Assembly: GCF_010731715.1 (NCBI RefSeq)
Contig: NZ_AP022587.1
Span: forward strand, 5,022,001-5,086,000
Direction of reading: 5' to 3'
Source: Mycobacterium stomatepiae
GTDB lineage: Bacteria > Actinomycetota > Actinomycetes > Mycobacteriales > Mycobacteriaceae
DNA length: 64,000 bases
Made by a program: the position numbers and the translations under genes. Below are positions 7,960-17,232 of the stretch, one piece after another (position 1 is the first letter of the stretch; each line of letters starts with the position of its first letter). The notes under the pieces are model-generated. The model worked only from the letters and a program-made list of their open reading frames with translations. It was not told the origin of the DNA and searched no databases.

Positions 7960-8982
7960 ATGCCAAGCATCCCGCAGTCGTTGTTGTGGATCTCGCTCGT
8001 GGTGCTCTGGCTGTTCGTGCTGGTACCGATGCTGATCAGCAAGCGTGACGCCGTGCGACGCACCAGCGACGTGGCGCTGGCCACCCGGGTGCTCAACGGT
8101 GGCGCGGGTTCCCGGCTGCTTCGGCGCAACGGTCCGGCCGCGGGTCACCGCAGCGACCCGGACTGGAAGCCGGAAGACTCGGCCGGCGACGAGCTCGCGG
8201 AGACCGACGACGAAGCCGAGACCGAGGAGCTGCGCCCCGCCGGTGTGGTCGTGATGCGGATGGCGGCCGCCGAGCCGGCCGAGCCCGACTACCTGGACGT
8301 CGACGTCGTCGAAGACTCCGGCGCCCTGCCGGCCGGGGTCAGCGCCGTGGCCACCGAGCCCGAGCTGGCTCCGGTCGACGAAGACGAGGGCGCCGAAGAG
8401 AAGCACGCCGAGGACGAAGACGGAGCCGACGACGATCACCTCGACGACGAGTACGAGTACGTCGAGGATTCATCCGGTTTGGAGCCCGAGGCGGACGACG
8501 AGGACCCGGGCGTGCGCGAGCGCGTGGTCCCGGCGAGCGCACAACGCCGGCGCCGTTTCGACACCAAGACCGCGGCCGCCGTCACCGCCCGCAAGTACGC
8601 CTTCCGCAAGAAGGTGCTGATGGTGATGGCCGTTGTCTTGGTCGGCACGGCGACGGCTGCCTTCGAGATCACCCCGGGCGCCTGGTGGGTCTGCGGGACC
8701 GCCACCGCGATCACACTGCTCTACCTGGGTTATCTGCGCCGCCAGACCAAAATCGAGGAGAAGGTCCGCCGACGCCGCACGCAGCGGATGGCCCGCACCC
8801 GCTTTGGCATGGAGAACGCCCGCAATCGCGACTACGACGTGGTCCCGTCGCGGCTGCGCCGCCCCGGTGCGGTGGTGCTGGAGATCGATGACGAGGACCC
8901 GATCTTCGAGCACCTGGACTACGCGATGCCGCAGCAGAACTACGGCTGGCCCCGGGACCTGCCGCGCGCCGTCGGCCAGTAG
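7960..8982 (+). CDS. glpR: GlpR, membrane receptor for gephyrin-like Glp
   Basis: This 340-residue membrane protein is the Rv0996 homologue. TM1 lies at residues 7-27, followed by a long acidic cytoplasmic segment (Glu/Asp-rich, about 70-190), two adjacent TMs (about 214-255: VLMVMAVVLVGTATA and WWVCGTATAITLLYLGYL) and a basic C-terminus. In Corynebacteriales this family is the receptor that tethers Glp (MoeA1-like) to the membrane at the divisome/elongasome. The neighbourhood galU-glp-rimJ-glpR supports this. ATG 7960 is chosen because the family N-terminus is MPSIPQSLLW; an upstream in-frame GTG at 7873 gives only low-complexity sequence. Confidence 0.85.
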   Translation: MPSIPQSLLWISLVVLWLFVLVPMLISKRDAVRRTSDVALATRVLNGGAGSRLLRRNGPAAGHRSDPDWKPEDSAGDELAETDDEAETEELRPAGVVVMRMAAAEPAEPDYLDVDVVEDSGALPAGVSAVATEPELAPVDEDEGAEEKHAEDEDGADDDHLDDEYEYVEDSSGLEPEADDEDPGVRERVVPASAQRRRRFDTKTAAAVTARKYAFRKKVLMVMAVVLVGTATAAFEITPGAWWVCGTATAITLLYLGYLRRQTKIEEKVRRRRTQRMARTRFGMENARNRDYDVVPSRLRRPGAVVLEIDDEDPIFEHLDYAMPQQNYGWPRDLPRAVGQ

Positions 8983-9031
8983 TGCCGTTGGTGCTGGCGC
9001 CGTTGCAGAACTGGTAGCCTCTAGCGGTCAA

Positions 9032-9104
9032 GGGGCTATAGCGCAGTTGGTAGCGCGTCTCGTTCGCATCGAGAAGGTCAGGGGTTCGATTCCCCTTAGC
9101 TCCA
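9032..9104 (+). tRNA. tRNA-Ala(CGC)
   Basis: A full cloverleaf can be drawn: acceptor GGGGCTA/TAGCTCC (one G-T pair), D stem GCGC/GCGC, anticodon stem TCTCG/CGAGA with loop TTCGCAT (anticodon CGC, reads GCG, Ala), T arm AGGGG-TTCGATT-CCCCT, discriminator A. CCA is not encoded. The accessory region begins immediately downstream, although no second copy of the tRNA 3' end was found near 28.8 kb. Confidence 0.96.
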
Positions 9105-9127
9105 CAAAGTTTGAGCAGGTCAAGGAT

Positions 9128-9775
9128 TCAATCGCTGACAGTTTGGCCGGTCGCCTCGAACACGACGCGCCGCCCGATCTCCACCGCATGGTCGGCAGAC
9201 CGTTCATAGAAGCGGCCCAACAGCGTGACATCGACAGCCGCCGTGACGCCGTCCTCCCACTCCTCGTCCAAGACGGCGCTGAACAGTCGTTGGTGCAGAT
9301 CGTTCATCGCATCGTCTTCGTCGCTGATCCGCGCGGCTTGGTCCGGATCATGGGATAGCACTACGTCGCGAGCGCTGTTGCCGAGCTCGACGGCTATGCG
9401 CCCCATCTCCGCGAAGTACCCGTGGACCTTGTCCGGCAGGGTGTAGCTGGGATGGCGGCGGCGCGCGATCTTCGCGACGTGTAGCGCTAGTCCGCCCATC
9501 CGTTCGGCGTTCGCCACGTTCTGCAGGGAGCCGACGACGAGCCGCAGGTCCCCGGCGACGGGCGCTTGCAGCGCGAGCAGGGCGAACGCGGCCTCTTCTG
9601 CGCGGGTTTGCATCTCGGTGAGCTGATCGTGATCGGTGATCACTTGCTCGGACATGGCCAGATCGGCTTTAAGTAGCGCTTGTGTCGCTCGCTCCATCGC
9701 CAGACCGGCCAGGCCGCACATGCTGCTCAGCAATTCGGTCAGCGATTCCAGTTGTCCATGAAACGCCGTACGCAT
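9128..9775 (-). CDS. PhoU-family protein (PhoY-like)
   Basis: This 215-residue PhoU has two three-helix bundles, each with the metal-binding-type acidic patch ([17 protein letters not shown] at about 91-107; [14 protein letters not shown] near the C-terminus). PhoU proteins couple the Pst phosphate transporter to SenX3-RegX3 and restrain phosphate-starvation signalling, and they affect persistence. M. tuberculosis has PhoY1 and PhoY2. This copy resembles both but stands alone, without pst genes, 23 bases beyond the tRNA-Ala. It may be an additional paralogue (inference). Confidence 0.88.
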   Translation of the reverse strand: MRTAFHGQLESLTELLSSMCGLAGLAMERATQALLKADLAMSEQVITDHDQLTEMQTRAEEAAFALLALQAPVAGDLRLVVGSLQNVANAERMGGLALHVAKIARRRHPSYTLPDKVHGYFAEMGRIAVELGNSARDVVLSHDPDQAARISDEDDAMNDLHQRLFSAVLDEEWEDGVTAAVDVTLLGRFYERSADHAVEIGRRVVFEATGQTVSD

Positions 9776-9921
9776 TTCACCAGCTTAAAAGGACCCGGCC
9801 CCGGCGCGACGGCAACGTTGGACGCATGATTAACAAACGATTTCCGATGGGTGAAGTGGCTTCCCTACAAGTGGTTGGAAAGGCGAGGGTTGTTTACCGA
9901 AGCATGCGAGGTGGGGAGACG

Positions 9922-10230
9922 ATGGCGCTGTCGGACGTGGTGATGAGGGTACTCGGCTTCTTGCGCGCCGGCTACCCCGAAGGTATCCCCACACATGACT
10001 ATGTCCCGCTGCTGGCGTTGCTGCGGCGCCGTCTTTCCGACGATGAAGTCGTCGCTGTTGCCGCGCAGGTGATCTCGCGCGGAAACAGGCCGATCGACGC
10101 GGCGGATGTGCGGGTCGCGATCACCAAGCTCACCGACGAAATGCCCTCGCCGGACGACACCGAGCGGGTGAAACAGAGGCTGGCGCACGTCGGCTGGCCG
10201 GTTGACGACGCCTTCGGAACTTCGCACTAG
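9922..10230 (+). CDS. DUF3349-family small protein
   Basis: This 102-residue all-helical protein begins MALSDVVMRVLGFLRAGYPE and contains HDYVPLLALLRRRLSDDEV and VRVAITKLTDEMPSP, the pattern of the mycobacterial DUF3349 family (e.g. Rv0543c). The function is unknown. The start at 9922 is chosen because GGGGAG lies just upstream and the family begins here; the open frame extends back to 9682 without family similarity. It is followed after 9 bases by another small gene. Confidence 0.75.
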   Translation: MALSDVVMRVLGFLRAGYPEGIPTHDYVPLLALLRRRLSDDEVVAVAAQVISRGNRPIDAADVRVAITKLTDEMPSPDDTERVKQRLAHVGWPVDDAFGTSH

Positions 10231-10239
10231 GGGCGAATC

Positions 10240-10515
10240 ATGGCAGCACGTGAGAGTCGTCGAAGGTCAGGCACTCGCGCGGGCGACGAAGTCGCATCCC
10301 CCGATCGTGCTCAAGCCGAGCAGTTCGCCAAGATCCTGCGTCGCGAACTCGCCGAACTCAGCGAGAACCTTGTCGCAGCAGAAGTCGAACGGCACCTTCG
10401 ATGCGAGTCTGAGGGCTACGTCGATCCACCCAAGCGTCTTATCGCAGCCCAGGATCGCATTGCGGATATTCGAAGAATGCTCAACACACTGACCGCGCGG
10501 TTCCCTGGCACCTAG
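10240..10515 (+). CDS. Small helical protein, unknown
   Basis: This 91-residue charged protein is predicted to be largely alpha-helical, with a possible coiled coil at 26-50 (FAKILRRELAELSENLVAAE) and another helix ending RIADIRRMLNTLT. It starts 9 bases after the DUF3349 gene with AGGGG before the ATG, so the two probably form an operon. No family is recognised. Ribosome or DNA association is possible from the basic N-terminus but cannot be shown. Confidence 0.55.
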   Translation: MAARESRRRSGTRAGDEVASPDRAQAEQFAKILRRELAELSENLVAAEVERHLRCESEGYVDPPKRLIAAQDRIADIRRMLNTLTARFPGT

Positions 10516-10526
10516 GCGGCAGGTGG

Positions 10527-11621
10527 TCACGCCTTGGTATTGCCGAACCCGACATGGCTGCGGATCAGTGGCAGGGTCGCCGCGGTGGCGAAGCCGGCCG
10601 GGGCTGCACAGATCGCCGGCACGGCATTGAGCACCTGCATGCCGGTGGCCACGCTTGCCGAACGGACGTGTTCTTCCATGCTCGCGGCGCGGGTAAAGCT
10701 CGCCAGGCAGAAGAAGTGTGTCCGCATCGAGGGTTCGCCCTCGATCGTCAGCGTCCAACCGTCCTGGGGTTTGGGCCAATGACCCGGGTATTCGCCGCCC
10801 ACGGTCCACAGCGTCTCGATCTCGACGAGCACCTCGCCGTTACGCCGTCCCGACGACGTCCAGCGTTGCCCCGCAGTGGTTCCCGCGCGCAGCACGCGGT
10901 CGAAGATCTGATGATCCTCTCGTGCGGGCACCGCCTCCACCGTTGCGGTGACCTCGTCGATGTCGGCGTTCAGCGCGTCCGCGAGAAGCCAGACCTGTTC
11001 GGTGAAGATCCCGCTGTTGAAGGCCAAGAACTCGCTGGCTTCGGTGCTGATGTCTTCGACCGGTTGTCCAAAGCGCATGTTGTCGAACGTGATCGACGTG
11101 CTTTCGTAGACCGACCAGTCGGCGCGTTCCTGCAGGGTGATCTTGTCGATGGTGCGGCACATGCCGGACAGGGGCAGTGGCAGCGCGCCGGAGAGGTTCC
11201 CGGGGTTCAGGCCGCTGCCATGCACCGTGGTGCCGCCGGCCTGACAGGCTTCGAGGACACGGTCGCGGTCGGCCGGATCGATACGGCGCGGATGGAACAG
11301 AAATGCCGTCGTGGCAACGTTTTTCCCGCTGGCGAGCAGGGCGCATACCTCGTCGAGGTTGGTGTTGCGCGGCGTGTAGAGCACGCAATCCGCATCCAGT
11401 GCGACGATCTTGTCGACGTCGGTGGTCGCGGTGACGCCGATCGGCTCTCGGCCGACTAACGTGCCGACGTCGACTCCGTTCTTCGAGTCGGAATACACTC
11501 GGGCGCCGACGATCTCGATGTCGGGCCGGTGGTCGATGATGGTCGTGACCATCTCGGCGCCGACCGTGCCGGTGCCCCAGGGGATGACGCGGAGCCGCGT
11601 TGGATCACGATCTGTCGTCAC
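10527..11621 (-). CDS. NAD(P)-dependent dehydrogenase, dihydrodipicolinate reductase-like
   Basis: This 364-residue Rossmann-fold protein starts with RVIPWGTGTVGAEMVTTI, the dinucleotide-binding motif seen in the dihydrodipicolinate-reductase/2,4-diaminopentanoate dehydrogenase-like family common in mycobacteria. SGLNPGNLSGALPL in the middle is typical of these proteins. The substrate is unknown; relatives act on amino acids or are found in lipid/sterol gene sets. GTG 11621 has AGGAGG six bases upstream and is much better than the open extension to 11714. Confidence 0.75.
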   Translation of the reverse strand: MTTDRDPTRLRVIPWGTGTVGAEMVTTIIDHRPDIEIVGARVYSDSKNGVDVGTLVGREPIGVTATTDVDKIVALDADCVLYTPRNTNLDEVCALLASGKNVATTAFLFHPRRIDPADRDRVLEACQAGGTTVHGSGLNPGNLSGALPLPLSGMCRTIDKITLQERADWSVYESTSITFDNMRFGQPVEDISTEASEFLAFNSGIFTEQVWLLADALNADIDEVTATVEAVPAREDHQIFDRVLRAGTTAGQRWTSSGRRNGEVLVEIETLWTVGGEYPGHWPKPQDGWTLTIEGEPSMRTHFFCLASFTRAASMEEHVRSASVATGMQVLNAVPAICAAPAGFATAATLPLIRSHVGFGNTKA

Positions 11622-11814
11622 TGCTTCCTCCTGACACCGGTGGCTGAGGCGGCCTTCATTGTGACCGACCCGTTGCCCTGTCTTGCAGCTAGGTGTCGCA
11701 GGCGATGGGGACAATCGACGACATTCCCGACGTGGTCAGCGCCTGTACCAGGGTGGCCGTCCAGGCGTGTTGGCCGCTCGGCAGCACGAGGTCCGGCGCG
11801 CCTACGATCGCTAT
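11622..11814. other. Intergenic region, possible gene remnant
   Basis: These 193 bases lie between divergent starts. On the minus strand one frame reads a protein-like stretch ending MSSIVPIACDT before a stop at about 11689, which may be the tail of a decayed gene, but no family is recognised. Nothing else is seen. Confidence 0.25.
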
Positions 11815-12015
11815 ATGAGCAGAGCTTTCGTCGTCACATTCGCGGCCGGATTGCTCGTCGCAATATTCGGTCTGATCTGGGCGCTGCAGGGATTCGGGGT
11901 GCTTGGTGGCAGCCCGATGAGCAACACCACCACCTGGTCCGTCATCGGTCCGATCACGGTGGTGATCGGCACCGCAATCGCGGTATTCAGCTGGCGGAAA
12001 ATCTCGTCGAAATAG
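11815..12015 (+). CDS. Small two-TM membrane protein
   Basis: This 66-residue protein has two predicted membrane helices (about 4-26 and 41-58) separated by a short polar loop (GGSPMSNTTTW), ending in a basic tail (WRKISSK). Small proteins of this form are common in actinobacteria and their role is unknown. The ATG at 11815 is the first that yields membrane-protein composition; upstream in-frame sequence is Arg-rich and unlike a real N-terminus. It is convergent with the Mo-cofactor oxidoreductase. Confidence 0.6.
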   Translation: MSRAFVVTFAAGLLVAIFGLIWALQGFGVLGGSPMSNTTTWSVIGPITVVIGTAIAVFSWRKISSK

Positions 12016-12019
12016 TCCG

Positions 12020-13558
12020 TCAGGTCTGTGCCACGGTGAATCCCACCGTGTGCCATCCGGTGGCGCCATCGGGCACGCTGCCAACCTGATCCGCGGTTTG
12101 GATAGCCCCGGTGTTGTCGGTGGCGCGCACCGTGATGGTGTGTTTCCCAGGGGTTTTCGCCTGCCAGGGGAAGCTCCACAATCGCCACGTCGCCCCGGAA
12201 TAACTCGCGCCCAGTTCGGCGGGCTGCCACCCGCCATCGTCGATACGGACCTCCACCGCCCGCACCCCGCGATTCTGTGCCCACGCGACACCGCCGAACA
12301 CGACCGGTCCCCCCGGTAGTTCCTGACCATCTTTCGGCACGTCAATGCGCGACTCGGTCTTGATGGGCGCTTGCGCCGCCCAGCCGAACCGCGTCCAGTA
12401 CGCCTTTGCCTTGTCGAAACGAGTCAGCTCCAGGTCGACGACCCATTTGGTCGCGGACACATACCCGTAGAGCCCCGGCACCACCAGCCGGGCCGGGTAG
12501 CCGTGCTCGATCGGCAGCGGCTGACCGTTGAGGCCCACCGCCAGCAGCGCCTCGCGGCCATCGGTCAGCGCCGCCACCGGCGTGCCCGCCGTGAATCCGT
12601 CTATCGAGGTGGAGAGCACCATGTCGGAGTCCGCATGCACACCGGCCGCCGCCAGCAGGTCGGCTACCCGGTATCCCGTCCATATCCCCGTCGAAAGCAA
12701 TTTCCCCCCAACGGGATTCGAGACACAGGTCAACGTCGCCACCGTCTCGACGACCTCGAAGTGGGCGAGATCGTCGAAGCCGTATGTGGCATCGCGATTC
12801 ACCATGCCGTGGATGCGTAGCCGCCAGTCGCCGTGGCTGAGTTGGGGCACGCTTAGTGCGGTGTCCACCCGGTAGAAGTCGGCGCTCGGGGTGATAAAGC
12901 TAGTAAGGGCACGGCCTTTCGGTTGCACGTCAACGGGCACCGGCGGCGCCGGTGATCGCGGCCGGGGGAGCGCGAAGGTGTTGCGGTCGCCGGCGACCGA
13001 ATGCGCCAGTCGCGTGACGACCGCACCCACCACACTGCTCACTACGCCGAAACCGAGCAATCCGTACACGATCAGCATGCGCCGGCGCGCGTCCGGCGCG
13101 TCCTCGGCGCCGCCGGCAGGATCTCTCGGCCACAACCGCAGGGTGAGCAAACGCAGAGCCACCACGCCGCAGACCGCGCCCACAACGGTGGGAATCGTGT
13201 CGGGCAACGTCGCGCCCTGCCGCGACAGCACTGCGACGCATCCGAGGACACCCGCCGTGGCGATCGCGGCGCTGCCGACCGGGCGGCGCCGAGTTTCGGA
13301 ACTCCCGGCTATCGCCGCGATCGTAGCGATCACCGCGAGCACGACGATCGCCAAGAAGATTTTGTCGAGGGAGCCCAGCGTCTGAATCGCCCACTCTTTG
13401 ACGGGCCCCGGAGTCAGGTCGACTACCAGCGACCCGATCGCGGCACGCGCATTGGCCCGCGCGCCGAACGGGATACCCACCAGCTCAGCGACTCCGAGCG
13501 AGACCGCCGCGGCGGAGACCCCGGCGATCATCCGCTCATTCGAGGGGGCGTCAGCCAT
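12020..13558 (-). CDS. Membrane-anchored molybdopterin oxidoreductase (sulfite-oxidase family)
   Basis: This 512-residue protein has about five TM segments in the first 185 residues, then an exported sulfite-oxidase-type Mo-cofactor domain (about 215-400) with the Mo-ligating Cys278 (TLTCVSNPVGG), and a C-terminal Ig-like Mo-co dimerisation domain (about 410-510). The architecture matches the Rv0218 family of membrane-tethered YedY/sulfite-oxidase-like enzymes. The substrate is unknown. Start ATG 13558 (MADAPSNERM) is preferred; a start at 13600 adds 14 residues. It depends on the Moco pathway. Confidence 0.85.
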   Translation of the reverse strand: MADAPSNERMIAGVSAAAVSLGVAELVGIPFGARANARAAIGSLVVDLTPGPVKEWAIQTLGSLDKIFLAIVVLAVIATIAAIAGSSETRRRPVGSAAIATAGVLGCVAVLSRQGATLPDTIPTVVGAVCGVVALRLLTLRLWPRDPAGGAEDAPDARRRMLIVYGLLGFGVVSSVVGAVVTRLAHSVAGDRNTFALPRPRSPAPPVPVDVQPKGRALTSFITPSADFYRVDTALSVPQLSHGDWRLRIHGMVNRDATYGFDDLAHFEVVETVATLTCVSNPVGGKLLSTGIWTGYRVADLLAAAGVHADSDMVLSTSIDGFTAGTPVAALTDGREALLAVGLNGQPLPIEHGYPARLVVPGLYGYVSATKWVVDLELTRFDKAKAYWTRFGWAAQAPIKTESRIDVPKDGQELPGGPVVFGGVAWAQNRGVRAVEVRIDDGGWQPAELGASYSGATWRLWSFPWQAKTPGKHTITVRATDNTGAIQTADQVGSVPDGATGWHTVGFTVAQT

Positions 13559-13793
13559 CGGAGTTACTGTACTCGCGTTGACCGGCAATACTGCAAACAT
13601 CTTGCCGTGCAGGCGAACCGGTGAATGAACCCGAGAACGAGCGAAGTTGCCTATGCGTCAGAGGCGCGTTCGGCTGCGAAGATCCGTGCTGCGTCGTGAC
13701 TTCGCGGCAAACGAACATGAAATTGGTCGACGTCGCGCGCCGGCTGGTCACCGAACCCAAATCCGAGCTCGAAGGCCAGTCCGGCGCAGACCG
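13559..13793. other. Intergenic region without a recognised gene
   Basis: These 235 bases lie between the oxidoreductase start and the ancestral thiolase stop codon. Open frames exist on both strands, but none has a plausible start, codon usage or family. They may hold the oxidoreductase promoter; nothing specific is seen. Confidence 0.3.
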
Positions 13794-15032
13794 CTATGCT
13801 GCGTTCGGGTTCTCCAGCACGACGGACACACCTTGGCCCGACCCGATGCATACTCCGATGACGCCCTAGCGTGCGCCGCGCTCACGCAATTCGGTGGCCA
13901 AGGTGAGTACGTAGCGGGTTCCGGTGGCGCCGAAGGGATGTCCGATCGCGACGGCGCCGCCATTGGGTGTCAGCTTGTCATCCGGAATCACGAAACCGCC
14001 TAGCTGGTTGGGGAGTTCACGCAAGACGCCGAGCGCCTGAGCGCTGAATGCCTCATGGATTTCCCAGATATCGATCTGCTCGGGCGCCAGACCGGCCCGG
14101 CGAATCGCCATCGGAATGGCCCACGCCGGCGCGAGTCCCATGATGAGGGGATCGATGCCGTACACCGCGCTGGACACCACCCGCGCCAACGGTTCCACAC
14201 CGAGTTCGGCCGCCCTCTCACCGGAGGCGACGACGACCGCGCTCGCACCGTCGGTCAGGGGGGTGGAGTTGGCCGCCGTCATCTGCGTGGTACCAGGTTG
14301 GACCGGCAAGGCCGCGAGTGTTTCGGCCGTCGTGTCGTCGCGGATGAATTCGTCGTGCTCGGCCAGCCGCGCCGGGGTCTTCTTCGTCGCGGGAATGGGC
14401 ACGCTCATGATCTCCTTGGCGAACCGGCCCCGGTCGCGCGCGGTCTTGGCATGCTGTTGGGACCGCAGCGCGAAAGCATCGATCTCCTCGCGGCTCAACG
14501 AGTACCGGTCGGCAAGATTTTGGGCGGTCTCGATCATGCTGATGTAGGCGTTGCGGACGAGCAGGGCCGGGTTGGGTGGACCGCCCGCGCCCGACCACAT
14601 GGTGTCGAGCATCAGGACGGGGCCTCGGGGGCTAAACGGTGCTTCGCCCTTCATCAGTGCCCACCCCGACCGCGACATCGATTCGACGCCGCCGGCGATC
14701 CCGACGCCCAAGTCGCCGGCCTTGATGGCGTGACTGACACTGACCAGTGCACTCAGTGACGATCCGCAGTATCGATTGAGCGTCGCCCCCGCGACGCTGT
14801 CGGGGAATCCGACCGCGAGCGCGGCCCAACGAGCGATGTCGCCCATTCCCTCGTGCGCGGGGTTCACGCAACCGGCCACGATGTCTTCCACGGCGTCCAG
14901 CGGCACACCGACGCGCTCGCACGCGCCTTTCATGGTCATGCCCAGTAGCTCGTCGGTGCGGATGCCCGACAAGGTGCCGCCGTAACGGGTGAACGGCGTG
15001 CGCACCCCACCTAGGACGTATGCCTCAGTCAT
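13794..15032 (-). pseudogene. Acetyl-CoA acetyltransferase (thiolase) with premature stop
   Basis: This thiolase has nucleophile Cys89 (NRYCGSSLSA) and catalytic His365 (GHPFGATG). A TAG at 13866-13868 ends the frame after 388 residues. In the same frame beyond it, 23 codons encode the normal thiolase C-terminus, GVIGVCIGSGQGVSVVLE and a short tail, ending at a TAG at 13794-13796. The truncated part holds the second catalytic Cys (CIGSGQG, residue 395), the base in the condensation/thiolysis cycle, so a truncated product should be inactive. Thiolases of this type act in beta-oxidation or sterol side-chain degradation. A single substitution (or sequencing error) explains the stop. Confidence 0.85.
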
Positions 15033-15053
15033 CGTTGACCTTTCAGATACTCG

Positions 15054-15674
15054 TCAGGACTGGGTGACGCTGGAGAAGTTCAGGCTGATCCGCGCCCCAG
15101 CCGGGGTCTTCTGCTTGGGCACGCAATGCTGCCAGTCCCGTTGGCAGCGCCCTTGCATGATGATCAGGTCTCCGCCCGCAGGAGTAAAGACCGTGCTGGG
15201 TCCTCCGCCGATTGGGCGGAGCAGGAACCGGCGCGGCGGACCGAGACTGAGCACGGGCACGATCGCCGTCGGTACCTGGTTCGCCGGACGGTCGGCATGC
15301 CAGCCGGTGCCGTCGTGGTGGTCTCGGTACCAGTTCATCCAGATCCGGTCGTACGGCACCCCGAGCCGCTCGCCAAGCGTGGCGGCCAGCCCTGCCAGCA
15401 GTGCGGGCGCGGCGGTCAGGTCGGCGTATTCGCCGGTGAGCCTAGGTTCGTCGACCATGCGGTCGTACATCCAGCGCTGGCGTTGTTCCCACACGTCGAG
15501 GGTGGCCAGCTCGTCGACCAGCCGCATATGACCAGTGAGGAAACCCGGCACATGGGTGATCCACGACTGCTCGTCAAGCCGGTGCTCGGTGGCGTTCTCA
15601 AAAGCAGCGATATCGACTGCGGAAGTCAGGGTTTCGTCGTCGTCGAACAACGTCGCCTGATAGGCACGCGTCAT
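15054..15674 (-). CDS. AlkB-like 2-oxoglutarate/Fe(II) dioxygenase
   Basis: This 206-residue protein of the AlkB superfamily has the iron triad His126-x-Asp128 (GWHADRP) and His183 (DWQHCVPK) and the 2-oxoglutarate Arg195 (GARISLNF) in place. The family repairs alkylated bases by oxidative demethylation. ATG 15674 is well supported by AGGAGG six bases upstream. It lies downstream of the thiolase start in the opposite sense of core synteny; a second, diverged AlkB (31310-31978) is the conserved Rv1000c homologue, so this genome has at least two. Confidence 0.88.
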   Translation of the reverse strand: MTRAYQATLFDDDETLTSAVDIAAFENATEHRLDEQSWITHVPGFLTGHMRLVDELATLDVWEQRQRWMYDRMVDEPRLTGEYADLTAAPALLAGLAATLGERLGVPYDRIWMNWYRDHHDGTGWHADRPANQVPTAIVPVLSLGPPRRFLLRPIGGGPSTVFTPAGGDLIIMQGRCQRDWQHCVPKQKTPAGARISLNFSSVTQS

Positions 15675-15757
15675 CGGCGCCTCCTTGTCACCCGTCGCGG
15701 GTCTTCTAGACAACCTAGAAAGCCGACGAAATAATCCGGGGCGCTGCGGCGAGTGCC

Positions 15758-16837
15758 TCAGTGGTGGTGACTGTGTGACGCGGTGCTATCGCGATGTTCC
15801 TGGGCCGCGTTGGTGCCGCCGGCCGGATAGGCGTGAATCATCGCGGTGGTCAGCTTGGGCACGGCGTGAATCAGGTCGTGTTCGGATTCGTGCGCGATCT
15901 GATGTGCCGCGGCCAGACTCAGCGCGGGGTCGATGTCGAGTTCGGCGTCGGCGTGCAGCCGGTGCCCGATCCAGCGCATCCGCACGCTGCGCACCGCACG
16001 CACGCCCGGCCGCGCGGCGAGCGCGGTTTCGGCGGTATCGATGAACGTCGGATCGACGCCGTCCATCAGCCGGCGGAACACATCTCGCACCGCGGTGCGC
16101 AGCACGGCCAGGATGGCCACCGTGATCACCAGTCCGACGATCGGATCGGCCAGCGGGAAGCCCAGAGCCACGCCGGCGGCGCCTATCAGCACCGCCAGGG
16201 AGGTAAAGCCATCGGTGCGGGCGTGCAGGCCGTCGGCGACCAGCGCGGCCGAGCCGATGCGGCGTCCGATCCGGATGCGGTAGAGAGCCACCCATTCGTT
16301 TCCGATGAACCCGAGGACTGCGGCCACTGCGACCCAGCCGACGTGCTCGATGGGCCGCGGGGTGATCAGCCGCTCGATGGCCTCGTAGCCGGCGATGATC
16401 GCAGACAGCGTGATCATCGCGACCACGAACAGCCCCGCCAGGTCTTCCACCCGGCCGAAGCCATAGGTGTAGCGGCGGGTTGCGGCCTTGGTGCTCAACG
16501 CAAACGCGATCCACAGTGGCACGGCGGTGAGGGCGTCGGAGAAGTTGTGGATGGTGTCGGCGGCCAGCGCGATGGAGCCGGAGAGCACGACGACGACGAT
16601 CTGCGCGATGGCAGTCGCGCCCAGGACCAGCAGGCTGATCTTGACCGCGCGGATGCCGTCGGCGCTGGATTCCAGCTCGCTGTCGAAACTGTCGGCGGCG
16701 TCGTGGGAATGCGGCACGAAAATCTCCTTGATCGCGCCCCGCAAACCCTTCGGATGATCATGCCCGTGTGGGTGCTCGTGTCCGTGGGAGTGGTCGTGCT
16801 CGTGATCGTGCCCGTGATCGTGCCCGTGATCGCTCAT
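15758..16837 (-). CDS. Cation diffusion facilitator (CDF) metal exporter
   Basis: This 359-residue CDF antiporter has a strongly His/Asp-rich cytosolic N-terminus (HGHDHGHDHEHDHSHGHEH), six TMs, and the intramembrane metal site HxxxD in TM2 (TIHNFSDAL) and in TM5 (GLHARTDGF), plus a C-terminal cytosolic domain and a His tail (SHSHHH). It probably exports Ni, Co or Zn in exchange for protons. It overlaps the upstream kmtR-like gene by four bases (ATGA). In M. tuberculosis KmtR controls the distant CDF gene Rv2025c; here repressor and exporter form one operon. Confidence 0.92.
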   Translation of the reverse strand: MSDHGHDHGHDHEHDHSHGHEHPHGHDHPKGLRGAIKEIFVPHSHDAADSFDSELESSADGIRAVKISLLVLGATAIAQIVVVVLSGSIALAADTIHNFSDALTAVPLWIAFALSTKAATRRYTYGFGRVEDLAGLFVVAMITLSAIIAGYEAIERLITPRPIEHVGWVAVAAVLGFIGNEWVALYRIRIGRRIGSAALVADGLHARTDGFTSLAVLIGAAGVALGFPLADPIVGLVITVAILAVLRTAVRDVFRRLMDGVDPTFIDTAETALAARPGVRAVRSVRMRWIGHRLHADAELDIDPALSLAAAHQIAHESEHDLIHAVPKLTTAMIHAYPAGGTNAAQEHRDSTASHSHHH

Positions 16838-17232
16838 CGCGCACTGGCCTTTCGTGGGCGGCGGTCGGTCGTGATACCCCGCACGTCGGGGTCGTCGCGG
16901 TGGTGGGACGGCACGCCGGGACCGGCGTGTTCGGCGTTGAAGACCGCATCGGTGACCAGCTGGCGGACGTGTTCGTTCTCCAGGCTGTAGAAGATCGTGG
17001 TGCCGGACCGGCGGGTGCGCACCAGCCGGGCCATCCGCAGCTTGGCCAGGTGCTGGGACACCGATGGCGCGGGCTTGTCCACCTTTTCGGCGAGGTCGTT
17101 GACCGACGACTCGCCCTCGGTCAGCGCCCACAACACGCGAATACGTGTGTGGTCGGCCAACATTCGGAAGACCTCGACGATCAGGCTGACCTGATCTTCG
17201 GCGAGCGGCACTGCAGTGTTATCTGCATTCAT
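16834..17232 (-). CDS. kmtR: KmtR-like ArsR/SmtB nickel-cobalt sensor repressor
   Basis: This 132-residue winged-helix ArsR repressor contains the recognition region KPAPSVSQHLAKLRMARLV. All five metal ligands described for M. tuberculosis KmtR are at the same numbers: His88, Glu101, His102, His110, His111 (NAEHAGPGVPSHH). KmtR releases DNA on binding Ni(II) or Co(II). The ATG at 17232 gives this exact numbering. Its stop overlaps the CDF start, so the repressor and its exporter are co-transcribed and probably autoregulated. Confidence 0.93.
   Translation of the reverse strand: MNADNTAVPLAEDQVSLIVEVFRMLADHTRIRVLWALTEGESSVNDLAEKVDKPAPSVSQHLAKLRMARLVRTRRSGTTIFYSLENEHVRQLVTDAVFNAEHAGPGVPSHHRDDPDVRGITTDRRPRKASAR

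Noticed and set aside
10202..10492. Alternative frame overlapping the small gene at 10240-10515
   Set aside because: The 10240 frame has a ribosome site and better spacing after the DUF3349 gene.
13621..13869. 82-codon plus-strand frame opposite the thiolase end
   Set aside because: It overlaps the conserved thiolase tail on the other strand and has no plausible composition.
16768..16840. GTG/CAC-rich tandem sequence as an independent repeat element
   Set aside because: It is the coding sequence of the His/Asp-rich N-terminus of the CDF exporter.
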